A stretch of 64,000 bases of DNA from Hevea brasiliensis (GCF_030052815.1 NW_026614728.1:1-64000), one strand, 5' to 3'. Positions 1-12,441 are shown, counted from the first letter of the stretch. Numbers and translations are program-made. The notes: generated from the sequence alone by a model not told the origin.

Positions 1-434
1 TGTCACCATGGAAGAAGGTATTGAGGTTTGAAGGAAAGGTGTTAAGCCCTAGGTTCATTGGCCCCTATGAAGTCATTGAACGTGTGGGTCCAAAGTGGGC
101 CTATAGGCTAGCTTTACCACCGTGAGCCGACAAGATCCACAATGTGTTCCATGTATCCATGCTCGTAAGATACCGCCTTATCCTTCACATGTCATCTCCA
201 GAGAAGAAATTGAAATACAGCCCGATTTGACATATGAAGAAGAACTCTACGAATCCTAGCTCGGGAAGTAAAAGAGTTGAGAAACAAGCAAATTCCATTG
301 GTGAAAGTGCTTATGAGGCACCACAACACCGAGGAGGCAACTTGGGAAAGTGAAGAGACGATGAGGCAACAGTTCCCTCAACTGTTTGCATCAGGTAAAT
401 TTCGAGGACGAAATTTAAATTAGAGGGGAAGAGT
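1..434 (+). pseudogene. 3' end of pol (integrase C-terminus and chromodomain), A-type element A1
   Basis: This is the last part of a gypsy polyprotein whose remainder lies left of the window. In pieces of three frames it matches the integrase C-terminal domain found at 15537-15770: the SPWKK start, the SPRFIGPYEV block, and NVFHVSML near 140-165. It continues into a chromodomain-like tail (EEATWE at about 330-350). The frame is broken by small indels near 40, 95 and 165 and by a stop near 125, so it cannot encode protein. The purine-rich tract and LTR follow directly. In this family the domain helps integrase bind DNA and the chromodomain guides insertion to heterochromatin; here both are relics. 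Confidence 0.85.
420..434 (+). other. Polypurine tract of A1
   Basis: The purine-rich run TTAGAGGGGAAGAGT lies immediately before the TGTAACACCC start of the LTR. It matches the tract at 15904-15917 of A2. In LTR retrotransposons this tract primes plus-strand DNA synthesis. Confidence 0.8.
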
Positions 435-3351
435 TGTAACACCCTTCCGATAACCACCCGTGACATCCTACTGCTCCTAAATGATCGGTATCGGTCTGAC
501 AATAGAATGTCCTAAAATATTCAAACTAAAGTCAGGAACCATAATTAACTCAAATATTAACAAGAAAATTTAGTAAAAATTTTAGAAATAAAATACAATC
601 AAGTTAAACGAGCGTTCTAGCGATGGGTAATCGAGGGAAGTTGCTGCTTCGCAACGAGGAGCCCTAGACTGGGAAAATTATAAAATAATTTTTGGGACTC
701 CAGAGAAGGGTAATTGAGGTTCCCATGGCATTAGAATGCCAAGAAAATACCTAGAAAAATTTTTCAATCATGCATATTTTGACCCGTTAAGCCAAACGAA
801 GGGCATTTTGGTCATTTTCCGAGGTGATTTTTGGCCGACTTGCCCAGTTGAGTAAATAATTAATATGACATCAAATATGAAGAAATATTACTAGAAATGA
901 AAATTGAAATGAGTAGTGAAAGAAAAGAAAAGAAAATGCAAAAATAAGGCAAAATGACATCATTTAAAAATGTGGACCAATCACATTTAAGCCATCCTTT
1001 GACTAACAATTAAAAAGACAAATGAAGACCAAATTCAACAAAGAAACCAGCAGCCATCCTCCTCCCCTTAGTGCAGCTGAAATCCCTCTTCAACACCCTC
1101 CATTGATGTTCACTCCAAAACTTCAATTTCTCCTTCATTTCACCCTAAAACCCTAGTACCCTTTCACTAAAATTTGTTCTAGTACCTTGCATAGTCTTTG
1201 GCAGCCAAGGAAAGGTAGAAAAGTGAGGTTTAGGGCTTTGGAAAAATCTGCCCAAACAAGGTTAGTGCCTAATTTATACTCTCTCTCACTCAATTTATGT
1301 TTAAGGACATGATTTAAGTTGAAATTGTAAGTTAATGTATAAATTGAATTTTGAGAACTTGGAGACTTGAACAAAAATTAGGGTTTGCTTAGGAAATTGT
1401 TAGAGGACATTTTAATGGTCAATTAGTGACCATTTTAGGTAATTTCACTAACAAATGGACTGAAAAATGAGGTTGCAAATTGAGGTTGCAAGCTGCCCTA
1501 TGGACAGCAGCATAGGGACTGAAATTTCAGTCCCTTTGCACTGCCATAACTTGGGCAGTGGTAGTCCAATTGAAGTTTTGCCAATTGGACATGAAATTAG
1601 GCTTATAATGGCACATTTTTGCTGAAGAAACCATGCCCAAAAGACCAAAGCAAGAGGACCAAAACTTGGCCCCAATCCGGAACCCTGAAACTGCCTCTGC
1701 AGAATTGAGCAAATGAACAGTAACTGTTCATTTGGCCATAAGTCACTGTAGATTTGGTCAATTGGTCTGAAATTTTTACAGCAACAAGTTAAGACATAGA
1801 AAAACAACTTTCATGAAGGAACCTACCCCAAATTATGGCCAGAACCCATTCAACCAAGTGACTCAAGTCACTGTTCATGCACTGTAGATATGGTAAATTT
1901 CTGCAGACTGCATATCCGGACAGCTTGGGTTTTTGAGCCATATCTGGAGCTACAAAACTCCAAATGGAGTGATTCAAAAAAGTAAATTCAACAAGACAAA
2001 ATAAGGAACAACTTTTATGTTTTACATTTCTTCAAATTCCAACATTAACAGTGTCCAATGGAACAGTGAAGTTATGGTACAAAATCTGAAAAATCTGCTC
2101 CTTTGGTTTAATGTTTAGAAATGGTAAAAACACTTAATGCCAACAAGTTTTAAACACCAAATGTGGTATGTTGGGAGTGTCAAAGTTGATGTACACATTT
2201 TTATTCTAAAAGTCAACATTTTTGTTGACCAATGATGAATAGTGACACAAAAAAAAGTTGAAATTCACAAGTTGACAAATTTAAGAGTTTCAAATGCCCT
2301 AGTATACCTAACAAGATTGGTTTGGATAGTTTGGCATGCCAATAGGGTTCAGTTAGCAGTACTGCACATGGCAAAAATGCCATTCTGTGATTTCATGGCT
2401 TTTAGCCATTCTGACTTTGTATTGAGACTTGGCCTTGTGCCTGATATTATTTACAAATTGTTAGTCGCTCGCTGCACACCGAGATGCATATGTGACCGAT
2501 GGTGTGACGGCCCGAGGTACTAGGTACCCAGCGCCAGTTTACCCGTTATCCAGTCCAGTCGTCTAGTGTAGGTTACTTGGGGCAACCAAATGAATAAAAG
2601 TGAACAAAGTTAATGAATTAATGAATATACCAAGATCAAACAAAGAAAGCATACACATTGTATACACATTTATATTCTTGCTATTTTCTTCTATTATATT
2701 ATTGCACCACTAAGCATTATTGCTTAGCGCGTTGCTTTTGCCACGCGTAGGTACTGGAGATCCCGATCGTGAGCCCAAAGAGACCACGATGGTGAGTCCA
2801 TCCGATTCGCCGTTGTCCGTATCACCTCACTACCTGCAGTGCATCGGTAGGGCACTAGGTGTCATTTTGTCATTTTGATATTTTGTAGCAGATTTGTATT
2901 TCCTCATATGTAGTTGAACTCATGTAATATATTTTGATGTTTATGTAAATAATGAAAATTATGACTATGAATGCAAGATTTGAGCATGTATTTATTGCTT
3001 GTATATGAGAAAAGGTTGTTGAAACCTGAAACTGAAAAATTGTTGAAATCTTGATATTGAGTTTTGTGATGACATTGAAGTTGAGAATGAATGAATTTGT
3101 TTATTGGAAGTGTTTTTAACAGGTTCCGAAGAACGATTTTCTCCATTTTTAGCCGGTACTCCGCCGGATTTTCTTTAAAATTTTCGGAACCTCAAATAAA
3201 TAATAATTTTGATAAATGGCTTAAATAAATTATATTTCACAAGTTATATTCAAAAGGAAGAATAAAAATGAATTTAGATAAAATAGAGTGCTCGGCACAC
3301 TGAGTGGCATAACTTGCTCGGCTACACTGTAGTCGGGTAAGGGGTGTCACA
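435..3351 (+). repeat. A-type 3' LTR of element A1 (2.9 kb)
   Basis: The LTR starts TGTAACACCC after a polypurine tract and ends GGGGTGTCACA. It aligns along its whole length with the two LTRs of A2 (8086-11167 and 15918-19006) but is visibly more diverged, so it belongs to an older or separate copy. Landmarks are a donor-like AAG|GTTAGTG at 1261, three ~200-bp units starting near 1540, 1735 and 1930, and the double hairpin at 2710-2747. The bases after it (3352 onward) are an inverted A-type fragment, so A1 apparently inserted into another A-type LTR. The left partner LTR is outside the window. Confidence 0.9.
2710..2747 (+). other. Tandem double hairpin in A1 LTR
   Basis: Hairpin 1 pairs CTAAGCA with TGCTTAG across a TTAT loop. 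Hairpin 2 pairs CGCG with CGCG around TTGCTTTTGCCA. An acceptor-like TAG follows at 2748-2750. The same arrangement with different stem bases recurs in the other LTR families. Confidence 0.7.
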
Positions 3352-3518
3352 TTTTGTCTCTTTTAAGTGTATTTAGTGAATGGTGATTGGTGGAGGCATT
3401 GTAATGACATAAGCATGAGGTCATAATTCCAAATTTCCTTCATTTTCTTTTCTTTTCTTTTCTACTCATTTTTAATTTAATTTTTAGCAATATTTATTGA
3501 TATTTTAGATCATAATTA
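3352..3518 (-). repeat. Fragment of an inverted A-type LTR
   Basis: Read on the minus strand, this 167-bp stretch matches the part of the A-type LTR around 8570-8710, including the GTGATTGGTGG block (reverse of CCACCAATCAC) and the TTTTCTTTTCTTTTC tract. It is cut on the left by the end of LTR A1 and on the right by the B-type LTR at 3519. It is probably what remains of the LTR that A1 inserted into. Confidence 0.65.
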
Positions 3519-6500
3519 TTTAATACCCCTATTTGCATAGCCTGGTATATTTCACTGTTCCGGTGACCAGAGTCAGTCCGGACAATTGAGAGGATTAGAA
3601 CCAAATCTAAGACAACTAGATAAGCCATAAACCCGAATAATTAGTAATTGTTAATTAGTTAAGTATAAATAAGAAAAACAGAACATAAGAAGTTAAATGA
3701 GCCAAGAGTCACAGCGATGGGTGACCTTCTTGGGAAAGACTGCGAAGTCGATTTAAACTCAAATTTCGAACCGTAAAATGTGACGCCGCGGTCCTTAAGA
3801 CTATTGCGAACACAGTGGAAAAGAGAAAATCACGAAAAAGAATTGTTAAGCCAGTCAAATAATTAGGTCAGGGATTGGGAAGAAATATTGAATTATTTAC
3901 AAACCGGGTCGAACTGGCGAGGGGCAATTTGGTCAATTGACCCTGAGAGCTGACTCCTAACCTAACTATCAAATAAAATCTGAGAAAAGAAAATTTCAGA
4001 CTTGGGAATTAAATTAAAGAATTAATGGAAAAATAAAAAAAAAAGAAGAAAAAGGAAAAGTAAAAATTGGTGACATCATGCATGACATCATGCATGATGT
4101 CATAATTACTAATATAATTAAAAATTAAATTTTGGATAGTTGTGGTCTTCCATAAGACTTAAAAATTCACAAAAAAAAGGAAAATTATTTCTTCTTCTTC
4201 TTCAAAAAACGTTCCCATCTCTCTCTCAATTTTCTCTCCCAAGGTTCCTCCATTAACAAGCTTTTAAAGCTTGAAAAACTTAGTTCTTCCCCACAAATTT
4301 CAATCCTAAACCCTAAAAAGCTTCTAAGTTACTCTAGAAAAGAAGATTAAAGAAGAATAGGAGGGAAGAAAGTGAAGGAATTGAGAAGTTGAAATTCAAA
4401 GTAAAGGTTAGTGCTCTAACTCTTCACTTCCTAGGTTTGATTCATGTGTATGTCATGAAATAGTTTGGAAATTATGAGAAAATGGAAACAAATCAAAAGA
4501 AAACATAGTTGAGGGACCAAATGTAAATTTCTTTCAGCCATGGTACCTTGAAGTTTTGATATGTTCAATTTAATTTAGACATGAATTTGACATTGATTAA
4601 GGTTGAATATGTGATTAGTGTAGTAAATTAGGTATGAATTAATTAATTGCATGAATTAGGATTTTGGCACCTAGGATTTGGAAGAAAAAAATGTGAGAAA
4701 TTGTTAAATGATGTGTTTGACCTAGTTTGAGGTGAGAAATGGTCATTTGAGACCAATTGGAGTATGTTAGAAGTGCTGTAACCAAATGCAAATTCGGGTT
4801 GCTTAGGGTCATCTTTGCCTTGTGAGGATCAAAGGTCCTTTAAGGGACCAAAACTGAAAATTTACAAGTCCAATTGGTATGAGACTAATTAGGAATGAAA
4901 ATAGACACAAAATAACACATTTTTCATTTAGTAATCATGCCCAAAAAGTGACCAAAACCTAGTGAACAAATTGACCAAATCCGGAATTATGCAGTCTGAC
5001 CTGTACAAAAAATGACCAAATGAACAGTTAGCCATAACTTGAGCTAGGCAGGTCTAAATGACCTGAAATTTTACCAGTAGACAGTTGAGATATATAACTA
5101 AAACTTTCATGAAGAACACAAACCCAAATTATGCAATTAACCAAGTCATTTGGCCACCCAAATTTGGTGACCTAAAACTGCCAGAACCAAAATTTGCCCA
5201 GAAATCTGGGTGAAGTCCAATCCGGCAGCCATGATTCGAATGGCTATAACTTGAGCTAGAAAACTCCAATTGGAGTGATTCAATAAGTAGAATAAAGTTA
5301 AGACAATAGAGAACATTTCCTATGAAGGAATTTTTTCCAAATTCTAACAGAAAAATGACCAATGGAACAGTGCAACTTAAGACACCAAAACTGAAAATTT
5401 GCAAATTTGCCTAAAAGACTTAGAATTTGAGTAAACAACCAAAACCAACAAATTTATGACCAAAATGTGGTATGTGGGTGAAGTTGGAATTCCCATACCT
5501 ACTAAGCCTTAGAAAGTCAACAAATTGACTTGAATAGTATAGTGAATAGTAACCCCGAAACACAAAATTTAAAGAACATCAAGTTTTGCACATTAGAGCT
5601 AGGTATAAGTGAATGCAAATTTATTTTTGGACTAATGATGAGTTATGATAATGAAACACCGTGAAACTGTGTGTTTTAGTGAAAAAGAACACTGGGAAAG
5701 AACCCGAGGAATCGAGTCAAGGCCAAGAGGTGACTCGCTTAAGGTTTGTGGACAATGTATAATTTTTGTAAATTATCTTTTGCATTTTGTTTTAAATAAT
5801 TTGAGATATTGAATTGTGACATTACTATTATGAAGTATTTATGATGCTTTTGATTTAAATTGTTGAAAGTTATTTGTGTATATTTGAAATGGCAATGTTT
5901 AGTAAATTGTTAAGATAAGTTTTGAAACCACAGTGTCATGACCATATATTTGAACACCTCACTAGCATGACTAGTGGGGGTAATCAGTTTCGAATTTTGA
6001 TTCCTTCTCTGGCTAAAGTGTTGCGGTGTGTGCCAGTAGAAGAAGAAATTGAATGGATATCCATATATTTAAGCTAGCTAGCCTTGTGATGTGACTTCTC
6101 CTTAGCCTCTGGCTATTGAGATTATATTTGTTTCGAATGGCATGATATAACTCTGGGTTTTATGAAATGTGTTTTCATACTTCGAAATGAACTTGTTTGG
6201 ATTAAAATCTCATAATTCATGTTTTGTATTTAATTCTCATGTTCAGTCCAATTTTTGAATAAATGTGATTTAAATTCTGCATAAAGATTATTTTAGTATG
6301 TTGTGCACCACTGAGTCCTAGTACTCGATGGTATTATTCTTTGCGAGATATAGAGACTAGAGGAGCAAACGGTAGCTTGAGGTTTGAGGACCTACACTTG
6401 AAGTTATCGGGTATATTTTATACCACATCAGTAAAATTTATTTTGATGTATGTAATGTATGTAAAGGTATGGACATGTAAAATTAGTCTTAAGCAGTTTG

Positions 6501-7041
6501 TATAAAGTTTGTAATAAATTTTAGTTTGAATTTCTCTTAATGTAAATTTTTGTAATGATGTATATAAATTGTTTTATCTTTAATGAAATATGAATGGAAG
6601 TATTTTGTTTTAAATTGAATGAAATTCATTAATGGTATTTTGATGATTGTTGAATATTGGAAATTGTGGATTTGAATTTTTGGAGATTGATAAATGATGT
6701 TGAAATTGATTGTGAATTTGAAGAAGTTGTTGAGACAGATTATTGGAAGTGCTTTTTACGGGAATTTGAAAAACTGTTTTCTCAAAATACAGACGGCACT
6801 CTGCCGAAATTTTTATAAAATTTGCGGAAAAATAAAATGGACAAAAAATTTTAACTAGTTTTCAATTTTAATTAAATGATTTTAATACCTATTAGAAAAT
6901 GCTCACCACTTATAAAAGTAAGAAATTTTGTTTTAAAATGCCTTGTTGGGTACTTAATGAGTTATCGGTAGGTGAAGTTCGGTAGTTCATTAGGTATTCT
7001 ACTGAATCATGTTATGCCTTACAGAGGGGTAAGGTGTGACA
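3519..7041 (+). repeat. B-type LTR, apparently solo (3.5 kb)
   Basis: It aligns with the LTRs of element B (26001-29456 and 44985-48395, reverse). The start is degraded (TTTAATACCCC for TGTAACACCCC). The end is the family-typical GGGGTAAGGTGTGACA. It carries the donor-like AAAG|GTTAGTG at 4407, three ~200-bp units near 4835, 5031 and 5231, and a decayed double hairpin near 6310-6350. No internal region follows on either side and the flanking 5-mers (AATTA left, GAAAC right) do not match. It is therefore a solo LTR whose site was later rearranged, or a product of recombination between elements. Confidence 0.85.
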
Positions 7042-7695
7042 GAAACAAACACCGATGAGAGGTCTATTTTAATGTTGGAGATTCAGTTTTTTCTGAAACT
7101 TAGGCCTTATCGTCGAAGCACTCTCAAACAGGTTGTTCACTCTAAACTGGCTGCTCGTTACTTTAGGCCCTTTACTATTAATAAGAAAGTGGTAAGTGTT
7201 GCTTACAAACTGCAATTACTAGAACATGTAAGAATCCACCCAGTATTTCATGTTTCTCAACTTAAAAGGGTTATTGGCCAGCATCATGTGGTTCCAGCAT
7301 TACCTAAGGAATTGGAAGTGGATGAAGAGTTAATTAAACTTAAAGATGTTTTGTAGCATAGAATTTCTACTATCAATGGCAATTCAATTTCTCAATTGTT
7401 AATCAAATGGAATGGTAAACCAATTGAAGAAGCAACATGGATGGCCTATTTTGATGTTGTCAACTAGTTTCCTTCCTTCAGCCTTGAGGACAAGCCTATT
7501 CTTCAAGGGGTGAGCAATGATATAGGTCTTAATGCTAATCCAGAGAATGTGATCTGAGGTCCAAAACCATTGAGAGTCTATTACAGGAAGAATTTTAAGA
7601 AAAAGGAAGATTCTGGAATAGGACAGTTAGAAGGGATTAATTTGAAGGTTATTCATTTAGAGGGAATCTCAGATGGCACTCCTCGCACTTCCTAA
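7042..7695 (+). pseudogene. pol tail (integrase C-terminus and chromodomain) of a different chromovirus
   Basis: One reading frame runs from about 7060 to the stop at 7693. It begins with an integrase C-terminal region: LRPYRRSTL, a KLAARYFRPF block, then HPVFHVSQLKR. It continues past an in-frame TAG (7354) into a chromodomain-like stretch (LLIKWNGKP, EEATW at about 7400-7440), a second TAG (7465), and a basic tail after a TGA (7555). The residue pattern differs from the RYRSDPSH type of elements A and B, so this is another chromovirus lineage, perhaps Reina-like. The upstream pol is missing. Both TAG codons sit where the context suggests glutamine, as expected from C-to-T change. Confidence 0.75.
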
Positions 7696-8080
7696 AGTAG
7701 CAATACAAATATAAATAAGAGCTTCTGAGCTGATATAGGCATTCTAGTTTTTATCTCATTTAATTTAGCATTGCTGGGGCAAGCTTGAGCTAGTTCAGGA
7801 GAGGTCTCATGATTATTTCTTTTCTATTTATTTCTTCTGTGTCCAAAAGTGAGGAGATGAGAGTATTGCTACATTGAGAGACTTATTATAATCTTGAGAT
7901 AATTTCAATAATATAATATTAATTTTTTCTCCCATTTCTATCACATTTGTTTTGCCTCATTCCTAACTCTATCAGCAGTGGGTTCAAAATTTGGCTTTTT
8001 GAAGCTTTTTATCAAATTAAAAAGTGACAGAATAGAGACAATTGGAAGAGGTGAATTCTTTTTGGGTAAGTAGTATGAAG
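7696..8080 (+). repeat. 3' flank and possible short LTR of the chromovirus remnant
   Basis: No coding is seen. A short LTR may run from TGATATAGG at 7731 to CTATCA near 7943 or 7974; a compact 3' LTR directly after the pol tail would fit. No partner LTR or target duplication is available to confirm it. From about 8000 the sequence may already be the 5' part of the Mutator-like pseudogene that resumes at 19012. Confidence 0.3.
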
Positions 8081-8085
8081 AAAGA

Positions 8086-11000
8086 TGTAACACCCTCCCG
8101 GTAGCAACTCTGTACATTCTACTGTTCCGGTGACCGGTGTCGGTCCGGACAGCTAGAACGTCCGGAAAAATATTTAAACTAAAGTGAGGGACCATAATTA
8201 ACTCAAATATTAATAAGAAAATTTTGGTAAAAAAATTTTAGAAATAAAATATAACCGAGTTAAATGAGCCGGTGCCCAAGCGATCGGTAACCAGAGGGAA
8301 GTTGCGGTTCTCGCAATGAGGAGCCCTAGACCTAGGGGAAAAATTATAAAATAATTTTTGGGATTCCAGAGAAGGGTTATTGAGGTTCCCATGGCATTAG
8401 AATGCCAAGAAAATACCTAGAAAAATTTTTCAATCGGTACAGACAATTTTGACCCGTTAAGCCAAACGGAGGGCATTTTGGTCATTTCGCCTTCAGAGGT
8501 GATTTTTGGCCGACTTGTCCAGTTAAGTAAATAATTATTATGACATAAAATATGAATTAATATTGATAATAATTTAATTTAAAGTGAGTATAGAAGAAGA
8601 GAAAAGAAATTACAATAAAATGCCAATTATGACATATTATGAGGTCATTTAAAATTGTCCACCAATCACAATTAAGTAACCATCAAATTAACTAATAAAA
8701 AGAGTCAAAAGAGACCAAAGAATTAAAAAGCAAACAGCAGCCCTTCTTCTCCTTCAAAAACGTTTTTCACCTCCTCCCTCACTCCTCCATTAACAAACTT
8801 TCTAAAGCTTCAATTTCCATGCTTTCCTCACCCCAAAACCCTAAGTCCCTTCACTAAAAACTTGTCTCTACCTCTTGAGAATTGTTTGGCAGCCTAGAAA
8901 GGGAAAGAAAGTGAAGATTAACTTGGGAAAATTCTGCCCTATTCAGGGTTAGTGCATTAGATACTTAAAACTCTTTATTTTTTTTGATTTGTAACTTGAA
9001 TTGAGTAAGAATTGTAACTAAAATGAACAAGAATTATGTGTATACATACTATGAATTTTCAGCAGCCCTTGTGAAGGAATTATTTTGATTGTTTTGATGG
9101 ACTTAGAGTGAACTAGAGCTTATGTTTAAAGTGTATACATGTACATATACAAAGAATGAAAGAGTTGAATAAGGAATTTGTGAAAACTCATATGGGAATT
9201 AGGGTTTTGAGAAGTGAAAAATTGACTTGGCTTAGGAAATTGTTAGAGAACATTTTAATGGTCAATTAGTGACCATTTTAGGTAAGTTGACCACAATTTG
9301 GACTGAAAAATAGTATGGCAAAGTGAATGTGTAGGCTGCCCTAGGACAGCAGCAGGGTGACTGAAATTTCAGTCCACTTGGACTGCCATAACTTGGGCTG
9401 TATTGGTCAAATTGGTGTTTGGCCAATTAGACATGAAACTTGGCTTATAATGGCACATTTTTGCTGAATAAACCATGCCCAAAAGACCAAAGCAAGAGGA
9501 CCAAAAGTTGGCCCCAATCCGGACACCCTGCAACTGATTCTGCAGAATGACCAAATGAACAGTAACTGTTCATTTGGCCATAACTCACTGTAGATTTGGT
9601 CAATTGACCTGAAATTTTTACAACAACAAGTTAAGACATAGATAAACAACTTTCATGAAGGAACCAACCCCAAATTATGGCCAGAACCCATCCAAAAAAG
9701 TGATTTCAATTACTGTTCATGTTATTGTAGATATGGTAATTTCTGCAGAATGGAAATCAGGCCAGCTGTGGTTTTTGGACCATATCTAGAGCTAAAAAAC
9801 TCCAAATGGAGTGTTTCAAAAAAGGAAATTCAACTAGACAAAATAAGGAACAACTTTCATGTTTTCCATTTCTTCAAATTCCCACTGAAACAGTGTCTAA
9901 TGGAACAGTAAAGTTGAGTTACAAAAACTGAAAATTCTGCTTCCCTTGGTTTAAACTTTGAAATGGTATAAATGCTTAATGCCAACAAGTTTTGAATGCC
10001 AAATGTGGTATATTGGGAGTGCCAAAGTCAATGTACATATTTTCTATCCAAAAGTCAACATTTTTGTTGACCAATGAGGTAAATAGTGACACCAAGAACT
10101 TGAAATTCACAAATTGAAGAATTTAAAAGTTTCAAATGCCCTAGTATACCTAACAAGATTGGTTTGGATAGTTTGGCATGCCAATAGGGTTTAGTTAGCA
10201 GTACTGCACATGGCAATATACCATTCTGTGATTTTATGGTTTTTAGCCATTCTGACCTTGTATTGAGATTTGGCCTTGTGCCTGATATTATTCTGACTTG
10301 TTAGCTCTATTACACCGGAGATGCATATGTGACCGATGGTGTGACGGCCCGAGGTACTTGATACCCAGTGCCAGTTTACCTGTTTATCCAGTCCAGTCGT
10401 CTAGTGTAGGTTACGTGGGCAACCAAATGAATTAAAGTGGACAAAGTTAATGATATACAAATTCAAAACAAATGAAACATATACATTCACTACATATCTA
10501 TTTTCTTGTCTTTTATTTTATTATTGCACCACTAAGCATTATTGCTTAGCGTGTTGCTTTTGCCACGCGTAGGTTCTGGAGATACAGATCGTTAGCCCAG
10601 TAGACCGCAGACTGTGTGAGTTCATCTTGCAGCTCACGATGTCCGTGTCACCTCACTACTGCAGATTGCATTGGTAGGGCACTAGGTGTCATTTTGTCAT
10701 TTTGTAATTAAATTTTTATTTTCTCATATGTATTTGGATTTATGTAATGTATTTTGAGGTTCATGTAAATAATAAAGATTTATGGTTATGTATGGAAGTA
10801 ATTTGAGTATTTAATTGTAGTTTATATGTGAGAACCACGAGAAATGATGATTGAATCTAAACTGAACAATGTGAGATTTTGATATTGAGACTCGTTGATG
10901 AATTGAAGTTGGGATTGTTTGGAAAATTATTTGGAAGTGTTTTAACAGTTCAAGAAGCTGCTTTCTCCATTTTTAGCCGGTACTCCGCCGGATTTTCTTT

Positions 11001-11167
11001 AAAATTTTCGGAACCTCAAATAAATAATAATTTCGATAAATGGCTTAAATAAATTATATTTCACAAATCATATTCAAAAGCATGATATAAATTAATTAAG
11101 GTATATTAGAGTGTGCTTGCACCGTGTGGCATTACTTATTCGCATATCGTACGTAAAGGGTGTCACA
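8086..11167 (+). repeat. 5' LTR of A2 (3082 bp)
   Basis: Starts TGTAACACCC and ends GGGTGTCACA, followed six bases later by the primer-binding site. A CCAATCA box near 8662 and the weak TATA-like AATAAAAAG near 8692 precede a CT-rich leader-like stretch (8750-8880). A donor-like GTTAGTG lies at 8948. Three ~200-bp degenerate units begin near 9380, 9576 and 9778. The double hairpin is at 10532-10568 and an acceptor-like TAG at 10570-10572. Promoter and splice assignments are inferred from sequence alone. Confidence 0.93.
10532..10568 (+). other. Tandem double hairpin in A2 5' LTR
   Basis: Hairpin 1 pairs CTAAGCA with TGCTTAG. Hairpin 2 pairs GCGTG with CACGC (CGCG with CGCG in A1), a paired change. 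The acceptor-like TAG is at 10570-10572. Confidence 0.7.
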
Positions 11168-11172
11168 TTTAG

Positions 11173-11184
11173 TGGTATCAGAGC
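11173..11184 (+). other. Primer-binding site of A2 (initiator Met tRNA)
   Basis: TGGTATCAGAGC lies six bases after the LTR end. It is the standard plant primer-binding sequence complementary to the 3' end of initiator methionine tRNA, which starts minus-strand DNA synthesis. Confidence 0.9.
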
Positions 11185-11294
11185 ACGGTTTAGGCGTTTC
11201 TGGGCCTAGATTGAGTCCATACCATGCATTGCATTTGTAAGAGTCGAGGTGACACTAATGCAGATATGTTTGTCTTTCTTATTTTGAATAGGAT

Positions 11295-12441
11295 ATGGAC
11301 CCTTCATCTCAAAGAGCAGTCGATGAGGAAGTGGATAGTCATGCTCCACCTGCAGCAACGGAGACTGGGGGCATGGGAGAACTGCTCACGGCTCAAGCCG
11401 AGCACCTTTCGGCCTCCACGAGCCATGTTCCAACAAATGGCCGACTTCTTTAGACAAATGGCTGGAGTAATGCCAGCACCACCACCACCACCACCACCAC
11501 CAGCTCCACAGCAGAAATCACACCTGGAAAGGCTAAGAAAGTTTGGAGCAGTGGACTTTTTCGGTAAGAGAGAAGATGACTCTGTTGCAGCTGAGAATTG
11601 GTTTAACAGAATGGGCAGAGTCTTAAAACAACTCCACTGCACCCCGGAGCAAAACTTAGAGGCTGCCATATCTTTGTTGCAAGATGATGCCTACGAATGG
11701 TGGGACACGGTATCCAGTGAAGTGCAGCCAGAAGCTATAACTTGGGATTTCTTTCTCTCAGAATTCAAGAAGAAATATGTGGGTACTGTATACCTGGAAG
11801 AGAGAAGAAGAGAGTTTATTAACCTGAGGCAGAGACAGTTGTCAATGGCCGAATATGAGAAGGAATTTGTTCGATTAAGCCGCTATGGAAGGGAGATAGT
11901 CCCTAATGAAGCTGAAAGATGTAAGAGATTTGAAGAGGGACTAAATGACAACATCAAGATCCAGCTCACTGCCCTGGAAATCACAGAATTTACCAAGTTA
12001 GTGGAAGCTGCTATAAAGGTTGAAAAAGTAAGAATCAGTGAGCAGACTAGAAGGGAAAGACAGCAGAGAGGGGACCGGGTCAGTCTAGCTCATCTCCTGC
12101 ACCTGGGAAGAAGTTCAAAGGTCCACCTGCACAGAGTTCAGGGCAACCACAAGGCAGTCGGTCTCGGGGCCCAGCCACGATTCACCCCTAGGAGAGGTCA
12201 GTCCACACCATCAGTGGGCAGCTCTCCAGGGATGGGGTTCAGGGGACCAGCCCCAGCATCTTTTGCATGTCCACACTGTTTGAAATGGCATAAGGGGGAG
12301 TGTTGGAGAGTGACTGGTGCCTGCTTGAGATGTGGGTCGACAGAGCATCAGTTAAGGCTACTACAGCTGCTCCAACACAAGCAGACAGACCTGTTCCTGC
12401 ACCATAGAGAGGTAGAAAATCTGGCAAGTCTGAGGCTGTAG
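11295..12441 (+). pseudogene. gag: gag of A2 (capsid and nucleocapsid), frameshifted
   Basis: The likely start is the ATG at 11295 (MDPSSQRAV). That frame runs to a stop near 11450, while the rest of Gag lies in another frame, entered about 11420-11430. This second frame is open to 12441 and holds a proline run, the capsid core (AVDFFGKREDD, YEWWDTV, FKKKYVGTVYLEERRREF) and a zinc-binding region (CPHC, then CLRCGSTEH at about 12322-12348). The knuckle's last cysteine is missing because of a deletion and frameshift just after EH. The ATG at 11224 belongs to the shadow frame and is not a credible start. Gag would form the cytoplasmic particle; this copy cannot make a normal one. Confidence 0.85.

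Noticed and set aside
1448..1807. 119-codon minus-strand ORF and relatives at 9407-9649 and 17234-17476
   Set aside because: Antisense reading of the ~200-bp units of A-type LTRs. It is not preserved at equal length between LTR copies.
11224..11294. Upstream ATG as gag start
   Set aside because: The residues it adds resemble no Gag N-terminus. The ATG at 11295 in another frame starts a plausible Gag and is followed by a frameshift.
11304..11669. 121-codon minus-strand ORF with a glycine run
   Set aside because: Complement of the proline-coding run in A2 gag, so a shadow.
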